The position numbers and the translations under genes were made by a program. DNA of 64,000 nt from Paenibacillus odorifer (GTDB taxonomy: Bacteria; Bacillota; Bacilli; Paenibacillales; Paenibacillaceae): contig NZ_CP009428.1 of assembly GCF_000758725.1 (NCBI RefSeq), forward strand, positions 6,262,001-6,326,000. Reading direction: 5' to 3'. Positions within the stretch are counted from its first letter, which is position 1. The number at the start of each line of letters is the position of its first letter. A model generated the notes under the pieces. That model worked only from the letters and a program-made list of their open reading frames with translations. It made no database searches and had not been told where the DNA came from. Below, piece by piece: positions 35,011-44,578 of the stretch.

Positions 35011-38000
35011 ATGAAACTTGCCAGCAACAAAAAAGTTTTTATTTTTACAGTAACTACCCTGCTTCTCCTTCTGCTTGTTCTGCCGATCAAAAATCACTTT
35101 ATGAATGTCGATGCCAGTTCAAATGAATACCAAATTCGTATGCTGGAGGTTACTGAGAGTGGGGTTAGTGAGCTTGCGTCTCTAAAAACAGGAATATCTA
35201 ACCTTACCATTGACACGATGAGTATGAAGCGCTTTGTGGCGCTGCGGGATGATCTGGACGGAAGATATGATGCGGTATATATCGGGAAGGGGACTTACAA
35301 TCCTGCACAGGTAAGTAATCAACAACCCGCCTCTGAGGAAAATAGAGCTAAGGCCCTTAATACCAAAAGTATGAAGAACGACATTACTCATCTGAAGGCT
35401 GATCAAATTACAAAGGAATTTATCAACAAGGGATTATATGTTTTTTTTCATAGCCAGCCCTTTAAAGACAAAGATGCAAAACCTCAAACTGAGCAAGGTA
35501 TACTGTACAGCTCTTTTAACAGTTATCGTCTTTCCACCTCCAACCCAAATGTTAAGTTTGTAGATGACAGTGAACTCGCGGATATTTTTGCCGATTTAAA
35601 AAAACAAGACTCCAAATACATAAACGACTTGAAGAAACGCCCTCATCTACAAATTACGAATAGAATTCCCAACTATGACCCTAATGCAACTAACAGCAAA
35701 ATCTATGTTCCTGGGGAGAAGCTTTCTTTTAATTTCAATGTCACCACACCCTCTACACAAAATAGTGCTCCGCTCTCAGTCAAACTGTACGTTGGTCTTG
35801 ATAAATCCATCAAAATGGGAGAAAAACAGGTCGTTGCTGAAACTGAGATTAGTACATCCAGCGGAACTATTGAATACACTTTGCCAAAAACATACTCTGG
35901 GTTACTCTACTGGAAGCTAGAAGTTAATGATTACCACAGTACACAATTAAAAGACTTCGACAGCGGTGTAATTCGTTACCGTGGCGAGAAAACCATAGTA
36001 AATATTCTTCAGGTTATGCCTGACACTCTAACAGAAAGCAGCCTCCTGAACACTAGTAATATGAATCCGAATTTTCTCGATACATCTGACTATAAGCTCG
36101 ATATAAAAATCAAAACGATGACTGAATTCAAAAACTATATTGATGACAGCTATGCTGCAACACATAGTTACGGACTAAATGGCACTTATGACATGCTCAT
36201 CTTTGGATTTGTAGACGAATACTACAAAAAATCTAATTTAAACACTAATGCGATCAACGCTATTACACAATTTACTGGTACCTTCAAGCAAAGCGCCTTG
36301 TTCACTCACGATACCATCATTAATTTAGATGCAAATAAAAAGAACTGGATCAATAATTTCATGGGGATTACTGGTCAGGTGAATCCTGAGACCAACTTAG
36401 GCCATAATGCCATCAATCTTTCCACCAAGGTTAAGCCGGTGAATGACGGGCTTTTGATGCAATATCCTTTTTATCTAAGCAAGAGGGACGACAGCAACCA
36501 GCAAATCGATATTTCCACACCACAAATTGCACCAACACATAACCAGTACTTCACACTTAATTTGGAAGATCCTGAAGTAGTATCTTGGTATAACATTCAA
36601 AGTGAAGCATCAGGTACGAGGATAAAACCAAATGGAGAATATAATCAATACCAACGTGATACCGAGGATAGCTGGAATCAATATTACACATATTCCAAAG
36701 GAAATATTACCTACTCAGGTACAGGTCACTTTTTTGGAGTAAGTGATATTCCAGCCAATCTAAAGAAATTCCCGGACTGGGAACAACAATTGTTCGTTAA
36801 TACTATGTATCGTGCTTTTATTGGGGCCAATCATGCTCCAGAGATTACCGTGCATACGCCGGCTAATGATTCATCGATTCCGTCTTATCAAGAAACACTC
36901 CTTGTCGACTATACAGTAACTGATTTGGACTTTAACGATCGTGATCTAACAACTGAAGTCCGTTTCAAATCAGGGAACACGTACTTTCCCAAGATTGAAA
37001 TAAGTAAGATGAACATCAAATCCGGTCAAAATATATATAGAACAGTTGACAATCCGCTTCCAAACGGAGGTCTACTCGACATCGAAATTAAAGCTTGGGA
37101 TCAAAATGGTGCGCTCTCAAGTAAAACGCTCAGAGTAAATGTCCTGCCGTCAAACACCAATTTGAGTGTAACACGATCTCTCTCTCAGAATGTTGTGAAT
37201 GGCAAAATAGAAAAGGGAGAACCGGTCACTCTTAGTTATTCCATCACCCCAAAATCTGTACCGTTTGATAAAGTCGGCACGGTCAACCAGACCTCTAACA
37301 CACAATTAATATCGGATATTGTATTTACCGAGAATCTCCCACCTAACCTGGAGATTTCAGGAGAATTACCTGCCGGTACGATCGTCACTGGAAATGCAAC
37401 CAGTGGATTTAGATTGACACGCAATCTAAATGACATAACCTATTCATTAAAAACGGTGAACGGCGCCCAAATCTATAAACCAGACTCTGAACAGCCTATA
37501 ACGTTCCAAATCACAGTTAAACCGACCGAGACCCAAACCTATATTTTAAATGATTCCAAACTTAGTTATATCGATATTCATGCCACATTGCCACCGCTAG
37601 GAATCTTAGGTAAATACAATGCACTTATCCTTCATACCACTTCACTTCGTGGTGGAACTATCAAGGGACCACTGGCTTCCGGGGGAACAGTCAACTTCAA
37701 CAACGCGGGTATTACAGTAAATGAACAATTTAAAGACCAAGTGCCATATGGTATTGTCACGGGCGGAGATGTTTCCCTTCCTGAAGGAACAGTTTACGGA
37801 AACCTAATGGTTAAAGGCACCGTTAAAGACCAACGTCCTGGTTCTATCCAAAATGGTACCATCAATTACGGAGAACTTCTCGATTTCAACAAGCAAGAGA
37901 GTTATCTCCTTGGACTCTCTGATGCTATTGCCAAGCTGCCTTCCAATGCCACGGCGACTCATGAATACGGAAAACTTACGGTCACAGGTAACTCAGATAT

Positions 38001-39612
38001 CAATATTGTTAATATTTCTAGTTCAGCGTTAAATACGCTTAACAGTTCCGAGCTTAAGGTTCCGCAAGGATCAACGGTAATTGTTAATGTACAACAAGAC
38101 AGTAACAGTGAACCATTCTTACATTTCCCACTGGGGAGCGACGGTAGCCGTGTGCTATACAACTTCCCTAACGCCAAGCCTTTGCTAATTTCCCAAGCCA
38201 ACGTATACGGAACCATTCTGGCACCACGATCTACTATAAACTTTGATGGAGGACAGGTGTATGGAACAATCATTGGAGCTTCAATGAATATGAGTAGTGC
38301 CACTTTATACCATTTCCCTTTTGCCGGTAGCCTACCAGCGGAAATCTATCCGCTACCTGTTCCAATCCCAACAGATCCTTCATCGACTAATTTAGCGCGG
38401 ACTACAATTTCGTTTGAGACTTTAACTTTTACAGCCGAATATAAGATTAACGCCCTGCAATTGGATGACAAAACTATTTATGTAGGAGATGAGATTCGAC
38501 TAATCCCAATAGTTACGCCTTCAGATTTAAGTAATTCTGCATTCCTCTGGACAACTAGTAATGCTTCAGTTGTGCAAATAGACTCCAACAGTGGCGATAT
38601 TATCGGTTTGGCCAAAGGATCAGCACAAGTCACTGTTAAGGCTCTTGATGGTAGCGAAGTTACTGGTACTGCATTCATAACTGTAGAAGAACGTAATTCT
38701 CGTTCTCTATCAATTAAAGGATATGAAACAGGGAAAATCTATGAATCCATTACGTTAAGTGCCTCGTACGTTCAAGACAGTAAAGAACCTGAGACCAACA
38801 TAACCTATATCTGGTCCGTTAAAAACATTACCTCTGGGGCAAGCACTGCTGTAATTAATACCAATCCAGAGTATCCCGGTGATGATACCGAAAAGATTTT
38901 CAGTGCGACGCAGTCAGGAACTTACCTAGTAAGTCTTACTGTAAATTCAAGTAACCCGGTTCCAATTACCCAAGAGAAAACCATAACAGTTACTAACCCA
39001 CTAACCTCATTGTCGATTACAGGTCCAACAACGGTATTGATAGGAGGGCAAATCGATCTAAGCGCAAGTAGAAATCCTACGTATGCTGATCCAGCAACGC
39101 TAAGATGGAGATTCGTGAAATCAACGGATAAAAATATTACGGATGACACTATTACGAATGATCATATTGCTACTCTTACGCCTTCTAGTGATGGCTCAAC
39201 CGCTAAATTGACGGCTGGTGATACCGCTAAAGAAGGACTGCTGATTGAGGTTTCATTCAAAGATATGACTTCAACACACGAGGTTAACATCGTTGAGTTA
39301 ACGGGATTAAGATTTAAAGAACAGTCTATTACTATTGAAGTGGGCCATACTTTCCAATTAACCAATATTTTATGGGCATTCCCAACCTCCGTCTCGATAA
39401 AAGACATCAAAGATAACTTGAGTTGGGTAAGCGACAATTCTTCAATCGCCAGTGTCGATAATGGAACCAATATTGATACCAGAGGAACTGTTACCGGTGT
39501 TAAAAAGGGATCAACTACCATTACAGTGACTTATACCGGAAGCACAGGCGCAACAGTAGAAGCAGATATTACAGTTAAGGTTGTAGCACCCCAGAATGAC
39601 GATCGTTACTAA
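35011..39612 (+). CDS. Giant secreted multidomain surface protein (DUF5057, choice-of-anchor A-like, Big_2 domains)
   Basis: 1,533 residues from ATG 35011, eight bases after GGGAG; an in-frame ATG lies at 35005. An N-terminal hydrophobic segment (about 8-28) directs export. Residues about 35-610 match the DUF5057 type found in Paenibacillus. A beta-rich region (about 613-860) follows. A choice-of-anchor A-like beta-helix region spans about 866-1112 (YNALILHTTSL, GNLMVKGTV, VYGTILAPRSTINFDGGQVY). Then Big_2 Ig-like repeats run at about 1149-1228 and 1431-1529 with PKD-like segments between. There is no LPXTG, SLH or C-terminal membrane anchor. It is divergent from the pilus operon and faces the minor pilin genes, so a pilus-associated or matrix adhesin is a reasonable guess. 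Confidence 0.75.
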   Translation: MKLASNKKVFIFTVTTLLLLLLVLPIKNHFMNVDASSNEYQIRMLEVTESGVSELASLKTGISNLTIDTMSMKRFVALRDDLDGRYDAVYIGKGTYNPAQVSNQQPASEENRAKALNTKSMKNDITHLKADQITKEFINKGLYVFFHSQPFKDKDAKPQTEQGILYSSFNSYRLSTSNPNVKFVDDSELADIFADLKKQDSKYINDLKKRPHLQITNRIPNYDPNATNSKIYVPGEKLSFNFNVTTPSTQNSAPLSVKLYVGLDKSIKMGEKQVVAETEISTSSGTIEYTLPKTYSGLLYWKLEVNDYHSTQLKDFDSGVIRYRGEKTIVNILQVMPDTLTESSLLNTSNMNPNFLDTSDYKLDIKIKTMTEFKNYIDDSYAATHSYGLNGTYDMLIFGFVDEYYKKSNLNTNAINAITQFTGTFKQSALFTHDTIINLDANKKNWINNFMGITGQVNPETNLGHNAINLSTKVKPVNDGLLMQYPFYLSKRDDSNQQIDISTPQIAPTHNQYFTLNLEDPEVVSWYNIQSEASGTRIKPNGEYNQYQRDTEDSWNQYYTYSKGNITYSGTGHFFGVSDIPANLKKFPDWEQQLFVNTMYRAFIGANHAPEITVHTPANDSSIPSYQETLLVDYTVTDLDFNDRDLTTEVRFKSGNTYFPKIEISKMNIKSGQNIYRTVDNPLPNGGLLDIEIKAWDQNGALSSKTLRVNVLPSNTNLSVTRSLSQNVVNGKIEKGEPVTLSYSITPKSVPFDKVGTVNQTSNTQLISDIVFTENLPPNLEISGELPAGTIVTGNATSGFRLTRNLNDITYSLKTVNGAQIYKPDSEQPITFQITVKPTETQTYILNDSKLSYIDIHATLPPLGILGKYNALILHTTSLRGGTIKGPLASGGTVNFNNAGITVNEQFKDQVPYGIVTGGDVSLPEGTVYGNLMVKGTVKDQRPGSIQNGTINYGELLDFNKQESYLLGLSDAIAKLPSNATATHEYGKLTVTGNSDINIVNISSSALNTLNSSELKVPQGSTVIVNVQQDSNSEPFLHFPLGSDGSRVLYNFPNAKPLLISQANVYGTILAPRSTINFDGGQVYGTIIGASMNMSSATLYHFPFAGSLPAEIYPLPVPIPTDPSSTNLARTTISFETLTFTAEYKINALQLDDKTIYVGDEIRLIPIVTPSDLSNSAFLWTTSNASVVQIDSNSGDIIGLAKGSAQVTVKALDGSEVTGTAFITVEERNSRSLSIKGYETGKIYESITLSASYVQDSKEPETNITYIWSVKNITSGASTAVINTNPEYPGDDTEKIFSATQSGTYLVSLTVNSSNPVPITQEKTITVTNPLTSLSITGPTTVLIGGQIDLSASRNPTYADPATLRWRFVKSTDKNITDDTITNDHIATLTPSSDGSTAKLTAGDTAKEGLLIEVSFKDMTSTHEVNIVELTGLRFKEQSITIEVGHTFQLTNILWAFPTSVSIKDIKDNLSWVSDNSSIASVDNGTNIDTRGTVTGVKKGSTTITVTYTGSTGATVEADITVKVVAPQNDDRY

Positions 39613-39651
39613 AATTCACGTTTAAAAAACAACAAACTTCCAACGATAAAT

Positions 39652-39695
39652 AGGGTATCCCTAAGCACTCGCTTAGAGATACCCCTTTTTCAACT
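39652..39695 (+). terminator. Rho-independent terminator of the giant protein gene
   Basis: GGGTATCCCTAAGC pairs with GCTTAGAGATACCC around ACTC and is followed by CTTTTTC on the plus strand. It also separates this gene from the convergent minor pilin operon, whose stop is at 39700. Confidence 0.9.
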
Positions 39696-39699
39696 AGTC

Positions 39700-41499
39700 T
39701 CAATGACTCACAAGCTCCAGAGGGCCTACAGTTACATTCACCTGCTGCACACGCGGGAGGCTAGACTGCTGATGAGTAAAAACATCCTGATTATATTGAA
39801 TCTGAAAACGGTGACCCAAATTATATCGATCCGCATCCTGATTTTCAAAATTAAAGCCGAGGGCCGGATCCAAGGGCTCAGTTACTCCTCCTAGTACTGC
39901 GTTTACTGTAAGATTCCCTTTGGCAAAGAAGCCTCCATTTAACCAAAAGATTGACCCCACTCCGTACAAATCAGCGTCACTATCCGTGTAAAAAAAAGCT
40001 TTCATATAAAATGAATCCTGCTCAACTTTTTTCTTAGGTGGATTAGTAAAAGTATCAATTCGGTTAATGAGCACATCTCCTTGAGATATGAGGACTAACT
40101 CCTTACTACTTAAACCTTGGATCACGGCATCCTCTACTTTCGTTTCTCCTAAAACAAACATAGTAGAGTTGAATTTCACCTGACCTTTAATAGTAACATT
40201 ACCTGTAACTAGAATATTAGCTTGTATCTCCAAAATTTTAGTTATATCTGGGCTATAGTTATTTACCTCCAGATCACCATTAACAATAAGCCATTTGGGC
40301 TTATTAGAAGGATTACCTGTTTTGGCTTCATCACTAAACTTTAACTGTTTGTAATCAATTCCATCGATAAGCAGATTACCGTTATAAATCGTAGAATTAT
40401 TCAAATCTTTATCCAACAAGGAGTTCTGATATATTCTCAATTGTTCTTCGTATTGGCTGCACTCTAGTTCATACTTATCCTTTTCTTCTTTTGTCGGATT
40501 ATCTTCAAGTACTGGCTCAGTGTAGGGTGGATTCTCATCGGGTAGTCTATCTAATGTTGTTGTGCTTAAATAATTACCCAGTTGATTATCCTTAATAGCT
40601 TGCTTAAGTTCAGACCTTTTCCCGGTCAACCCTGTCGCTTCCTCCACTTTATCAAGAAACGATTCCAGCACATTAATCTGCACGAACTTTTTTTGCGGTT
40701 TGATAAACACCTGCTCTTTATTAACTCCCAGTATGTTAGGAAGAATAATTGAGGCGTTGTTTTTATTTACTGCTGCATTAATAATTCCATTTCCGGAATA
40801 TTTAATACTTTCAAGTGATTGCACATGCACCTCAGGAAGAGGTTCCGTAGATGCTAGACTGGCAGGGTCTTTTAGTAATTCTACTTTAGGATATTGAGTC
40901 TTTTCTTTAAGATCTTTCACTTTCTTATACGTATAAACAGCCGTATCGCTGATGTTTAGTTCTTCACCCGCATATATATTGCCATGGAGACCAGGTGCTC
41001 CGTTTAATGTTAATACTTTTTCCGATCCAAAAGCATATTTAAGAAAATCAGGATAGGTATCAATGACTATCTTTTGTCTCAGCTGTCTGATGACGCCATT
41101 AACTGTGGCTTGTGCTTCAATATCGACATAATATTTTTGCTTATCCTGCTTCTCATAGGTGATGCTTTTGATCGTACCGCCAGCTCCAGATAACCCCGTA
41201 CTTACGCCATTGTTAACGCCGACAACTTTGGTGGTCACCTCATTAACAATACTTTTAATCTCATCTTCCATATGATCAGGATCAATATCCGTACGCCCGT
41301 CCAACTTCGTCTGTATGTATGCCGCTGCTTCATCGAGCCCCTTTTGAGCCAGATGCAGGCTCTGCACGTCGTTTTCCCTTGTCTCCGTTCGTTGTGCGCC
41401 ACCCATCGTTGCCCCGAGTACAGCTACTCCGAGTATAGTAAGTAGAAGAGCAACAAACATAACTAATACTAGGGCTGAGCCTCTTTCATTATTCTTCAT
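39700..41499 (-). CDS. PilX-type large minor pilin / pilus assembly protein
   Basis: 599 residues, preceded by AGGAGG. The N-terminus MKNNERGSALVLVMFVALLL has a short charged leader and a hydrophobic helix but lacks Phe1 and Glu5. This is typical of PilX/GspK-type minor subunits, which sit at the filament tip. Residues 45-150 form the pilin-like head; the rest is a long beta-rich region with repeated short strands such as WLIVNGDLEVNN, ILVTGNVTIKGQV, MFVLGETKVEDA and ELVLISQGDVLIN, which looks like a beta-helix or polymer-type stack. It is the third gene of a three-gene prepilin operon. A size of almost 600 residues is large for this family. Confidence 0.75.
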   Translation of the reverse strand: MKNNERGSALVLVMFVALLLTILGVAVLGATMGGAQRTETRENDVQSLHLAQKGLDEAAAYIQTKLDGRTDIDPDHMEDEIKSIVNEVTTKVVGVNNGVSTGLSGAGGTIKSITYEKQDKQKYYVDIEAQATVNGVIRQLRQKIVIDTYPDFLKYAFGSEKVLTLNGAPGLHGNIYAGEELNISDTAVYTYKKVKDLKEKTQYPKVELLKDPASLASTEPLPEVHVQSLESIKYSGNGIINAAVNKNNASIILPNILGVNKEQVFIKPQKKFVQINVLESFLDKVEEATGLTGKRSELKQAIKDNQLGNYLSTTTLDRLPDENPPYTEPVLEDNPTKEEKDKYELECSQYEEQLRIYQNSLLDKDLNNSTIYNGNLLIDGIDYKQLKFSDEAKTGNPSNKPKWLIVNGDLEVNNYSPDITKILEIQANILVTGNVTIKGQVKFNSTMFVLGETKVEDAVIQGLSSKELVLISQGDVLINRIDTFTNPPKKKVEQDSFYMKAFFYTDSDADLYGVGSIFWLNGGFFAKGNLTVNAVLGGVTEPLDPALGFNFENQDADRYNLGHRFQIQYNQDVFTHQQSSLPRVQQVNVTVGPLELVSH

Positions 41500-41513
41500 C
41501 CCTCCTGCTCCTC

Positions 41514-42056
41514 CTAGAATCCGAATTTACTTTTCAACTCCAATGGGTAATCCCTTCCGTCGTAGCTCTGAACTAGCGATAAATCTATAGATATCAAGCC
41601 GCTATCACAAGGGATGCTATTCTGACACTCTAAAGTTATAGCAGAACCCTGTTCTAATTTAGATATCGTCTCAGTTCTTGCATCTACTGGTGGATCGACT
41701 ACATCAGGATTTGCTATTGTAAGAGCACCATTAACAATACGAATCTGAGACTTAGTTCCATCCTGACGTTCTAACGTAATGTAGCTATCAATAATAGTCC
41801 CTGCATCATTTTTGAGAATAGTTGGAGTGACCTTCTCAGGAGCAAATGTATACAACTCCGTTATAATTGCGGACATTAACAAATCACCTTCGTCTCGTAA
41901 TGAGTTTTCAATCGATATTTTATGATAGCTTCGTAAGCCCAGCATTGTTATCCCCGAAATAATTCCCGCTGCAACTGTAAACAATGATAGTGCCACAATT
42001 AGCTCCACTAATGTAAAGCCGCCTTCTCTGCGAAGAAGATTAACGAATTTTCTCAT
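41514..42056 (-). CDS. Minor prepilin, PilW-like
   Basis: 180 residues from ATG 42056, 11 bases after GGAGGG. The leader MRKFVNLLRREGG is followed by FTLVELIVALSLFTVAAGII, a canonical type III signal with Glu5. The globular part has two cysteines (LECQNSIPCDSG) that could form a disulfide. The start overlaps the end of the preceding prepilin gene by 17 bases, so translation is coupled. Longer upstream frames run inside that gene and are not credible. It is presumably a tip-complex subunit processed by PilD. Confidence 0.85.
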   Translation of the reverse strand: MRKFVNLLRREGGFTLVELIVALSLFTVAAGIISGITMLGLRSYHKISIENSLRDEGDLLMSAIITELYTFAPEKVTPTILKNDAGTIIDSYITLERQDGTKSQIRIVNGALTIANPDVVDPPVDARTETISKLEQGSAITLECQNSIPCDSGLISIDLSLVQSYDGRDYPLELKSKFGF

Positions 42057-42591
42057 CGGTAATATATCCCTCCACAACAGGTTCACTTTGAGGTCCGCCA
42101 GAAGAATCCGCTCTGCTGACTTTGACCAACACAGGCAACAAATATACTGCCATCTTCTGTTTCTCCGGATCACTAGATTCCAAGCTTTGGTTATGTAGAT
42201 CACGCTGATATTTAATATCTATCTGATAGTTCACACCATTTATTGCAGGATTCAAAACCTGGTTTAAGATTTCTGTATCCTGAACAAGCCCCTTGTAATC
42301 CTCACATTTCAGAGAATCATCCGTATCCTTTTGGCATTTCGCCGCCTCTATCGAATCATGATTCTGCTTTATAAAAAATTCCTGCATCGCCTCAAAATCC
42401 TGCTTCTCCACATAAAACAGTGCATTCCGCGCCAGATTGACCATAATCGTTTTGTTCTGGTTCGATTTAGAGTAACTCATGGCGTTAGTAAAGTAAGACG
42501 TAAGCACCAGTGAAACTATCGATAAAATTACAATAGCTGCCAGCACTTCGATTAATGTAAATCCTTTTTCCTGCTTTAGGCCCGGTTTCAT
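42040..42591 (-). CDS. Minor prepilin, PilV-like
   Basis: 183 residues from ATG 42591. The leader MKPGLKQEKG is followed by FTLIEVLAAIVILSIVSLVL, a standard prepilin signal with Glu5. Two cysteines around residues 90-100 (AAKCQKDTDDSLKCEDY) may pair. A further ATG 72 bases upstream would make an unusually long leader and is less likely. It is the first gene of the minor pilin operon, which is physically separate from but convergent with the giant surface protein gene. Confidence 0.83.
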   Translation of the reverse strand: MKPGLKQEKGFTLIEVLAAIVILSIVSLVLTSYFTNAMSYSKSNQNKTIMVNLARNALFYVEKQDFEAMQEFFIKQNHDSIEAAKCQKDTDDSLKCEDYKGLVQDTEILNQVLNPAINGVNYQIDIKYQRDLHNQSLESSDPEKQKMAVYLLPVLVKVSRADSSGGPQSEPVVEGYITDEKIR

Positions 42592-42779
42592 CCTACTTTC
42601 CGCCTCTCGCCTATGAAAATACTTTTCGTATTTGCACGTTTTTCCTAAATTTTCTACTTCCATTATATTCTCTCATATCCAGCTACAGCAATCCTCAAAA
42701 CCCTTATAATTCAGATATTTCTACAATATCTCTCCCTTTTGGTCTATGCTATGATTTGGAAAGAGAGGAGATGAATGAA

Positions 42780-43568
42780 ATGGCTTTAATAGAGTGCAAA
42801 TTTTATTCTGAAGTACTAGGTTTGAATACCTCAATGACTGTAATTTTGCCGCAAAAAACAACTACACAAATCGGGATGAGTAATGTAACAAGAGGTGATC
42901 TTCACCCTACTTTGTATTTACTGCATGGCTTGTCTGACGATGATTCGATCTGGCTGCGCCGGACTTCCATAGAACGGTATGTAGCGGAGATGGGGATAGC
43001 TGTGGTAATGCCGAATGTGCACCGCAGTTTCTACACAGATATGGCCATGGGGGGCCGCTACTGGACCTTCATTAGTGAGGAGTTGACGATGCTGGCGCGC
43101 TCATTTTTCCCGTTTTCCGATAAACGCGAGGAGAACTTTGTAGCCGGGTTGTCGATGGGTGGTTATGGAGCGATTAAGCTGGGACTGCGTAAACCGGAAT
43201 CTTTTGCAGCAGCAGCGAGTTTGTCTGGAGCACTTGATATGGCGCATAATTTCTTGAACGGGGAAGGTGCTACCACTAAAAGCAAAGAATACGAAATGAT
43301 CTTCGGAAAAGAAGATACCGCCGGAACGCCGGAAGACCTTCTTTGGCTGCTTGAGGAAGTGAACCGCTCCACGGGACCAAAACCAGCGTTGTATCAATGC
43401 TGTGGCACAGAAGATTTCCTATACACCGATAACTTGAGATTCCGCGATGCCTGCCAGGCAACCTCACTTTCTTTAACCTACGAAGAAGGTCCGGGGACAC
43501 ATGAATGGGGATACTGGGATGCCAAAATCCGCGATGTGCTGGCATGGCTACCTTTAAGAAGTAACTAG
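42780..43568 (+). CDS. Esterase D/tributyrin-esterase family alpha/beta hydrolase
   Basis: 262 residues from ATG 42780, nine bases after GAGAGGAG; earlier in-frame codons at 42756 and 42771 are too close to or before that site. The nucleophile is in GLSMGGYGAIKLGL, the acid probably in CCGTEDFLYTDN, and the His in GTHEWGYWD. LYLLHGLSDDDSIWLRRT forms the oxyanion-side loop. The family (PF00756) includes acetyl esterases such as EstA and S-formylglutathione hydrolases. No signal peptide is seen, so it acts in the cytoplasm on small esters. The true substrate is unknown. Confidence 0.85.
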   Translation: MALIECKFYSEVLGLNTSMTVILPQKTTTQIGMSNVTRGDLHPTLYLLHGLSDDDSIWLRRTSIERYVAEMGIAVVMPNVHRSFYTDMAMGGRYWTFISEELTMLARSFFPFSDKREENFVAGLSMGGYGAIKLGLRKPESFAAAASLSGALDMAHNFLNGEGATTKSKEYEMIFGKEDTAGTPEDLLWLLEEVNRSTGPKPALYQCCGTEDFLYTDNLRFRDACQATSLSLTYEEGPGTHEWGYWDAKIRDVLAWLPLRSN

Positions 43569-43588
43569 CTGTACTTATTAGACAACAA

Positions 43589-43614
43589 AAAGATGCAGCC
43601 ATAAGCTGCACCTT
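43589..43614 (-). terminator. Rho-independent terminator of the UPF0261/TIM-barrel operon
   Basis: On the minus strand GGTGCAGC pairs with GCTGCATC around TTAT and is followed by five T. It lies about 90 bases beyond the operon's last stop and also faces the convergent esterase gene. Confidence 0.75.
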
Positions 43615-43698
43615 AATATCTGTTCTACTCAGATTGCCCTCTTCGGAGGGTTCTTCTCGCTTAATTGCTTACCGTCCTTATAAGAACGCCGAAGGCAA

Positions 43699-44535
43699 TT
43701 ATGCTTGTTTGGTGATATTTTTAAATAATCCAGTCTGTTCTGTGATTCCTTTTTCAGCAGCAAATCTTTCAATACTCGATGCACCAAAGAATCCGTCTAT
43801 ACCTTCTGTCCGTTCAATTACGTACGCCGCATCTTCCGGCTCTGCAATCGGTCCACCGTGACAAATCACCATAATATCTGGATTTACTGCTTTCCCTGCT
43901 TTAATAATCGCTTCAATTCTTTCTACACAATCATCCAATGTCAGAGCGGTCTTAGCTCCAATTGTACCTTTGGTAGTCAAGCCCATATGTGCCACCAAAA
44001 TATCTGCGCCGGCTTCTGCCATGGCTTTCGCTTGCTCAGGATCAAATACATAAGGAGTGGTGAGCATATCCAATTCATGCGCAGCTCTAATCATATCTAC
44101 TTCTAAACCATATCCCATGCCGGTCTCTTCTAGATTCTGTCTGAATACGCCATCGATCAAACCTACGGTTGGGAAGTTTTGTACGCCGCTAAAACCTTGT
44201 TCCTTAAGTTGTTTTAAATAAACCTCCATTACTCTAAATGGATCTGTTCCGCATACGCCTGCTAATACAGGGGTGTTTTTTACAACAGGCAATACCTCCG
44301 AGCCCATTTCGACCACAATTTGGTTGGCATCCCCATAAGATAATAACCCTGCCAGTGATCCACGGCCTGCCATTCTGTATCTTCCTGAATTATAAACAAT
44401 CAGCATATCTGCTCCGCCAGCTTCGCTGCTTTTTGCAGTAATTCCAGTGCCAGCCCCCACGCCTAAAAGAATCTTTCCATTTGCCACTTCTTCTCTAAAC
44501 TTCGCCATGATTTCAGTTCTTGTATTTTTGTTCAT
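43699..44535 (-). CDS. TIM-barrel 'phosphoenolpyruvate hydrolase-like' protein (PF09370 type)
   Basis: 278 residues from ATG 44535, with GGAGGC before it. The first strand, KILLGVGAGTGITAKSSEAGGAD, is followed by DMLIVYNSGRYRMAGRGSLAG, FSGVQNFPTVGLIDG, ADILVAHMGLTTKG and DIMVICHGGPIAEPEDA, giving the regular strand-helix order of a TIM barrel of the PEP mutase-like superfamily. Its activity is not established. It lies 43 bases after the UPF0261 gene. The tomato antiviral protein Tm-1 is built from a UPF0261-like N-terminus and a TIM-barrel C-terminus, in the order of these two genes. A close paralogue of this barrel forms the sensor half of the regulator at 45943-47142. Confidence 0.8.
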   Translation of the reverse strand: MNKNTRTEIMAKFREEVANGKILLGVGAGTGITAKSSEAGGADMLIVYNSGRYRMAGRGSLAGLLSYGDANQIVVEMGSEVLPVVKNTPVLAGVCGTDPFRVMEVYLKQLKEQGFSGVQNFPTVGLIDGVFRQNLEETGMGYGLEVDMIRAAHELDMLTTPYVFDPEQAKAMAEAGADILVAHMGLTTKGTIGAKTALTLDDCVERIEAIIKAGKAVNPDIMVICHGGPIAEPEDAAYVIERTEGIDGFFGASSIERFAAEKGITEQTGLFKNITKQA

Positions 44536-44578
44536 GTGTAACGCCTCCATTTAAATATTTAATTATCTTATAAAAATC

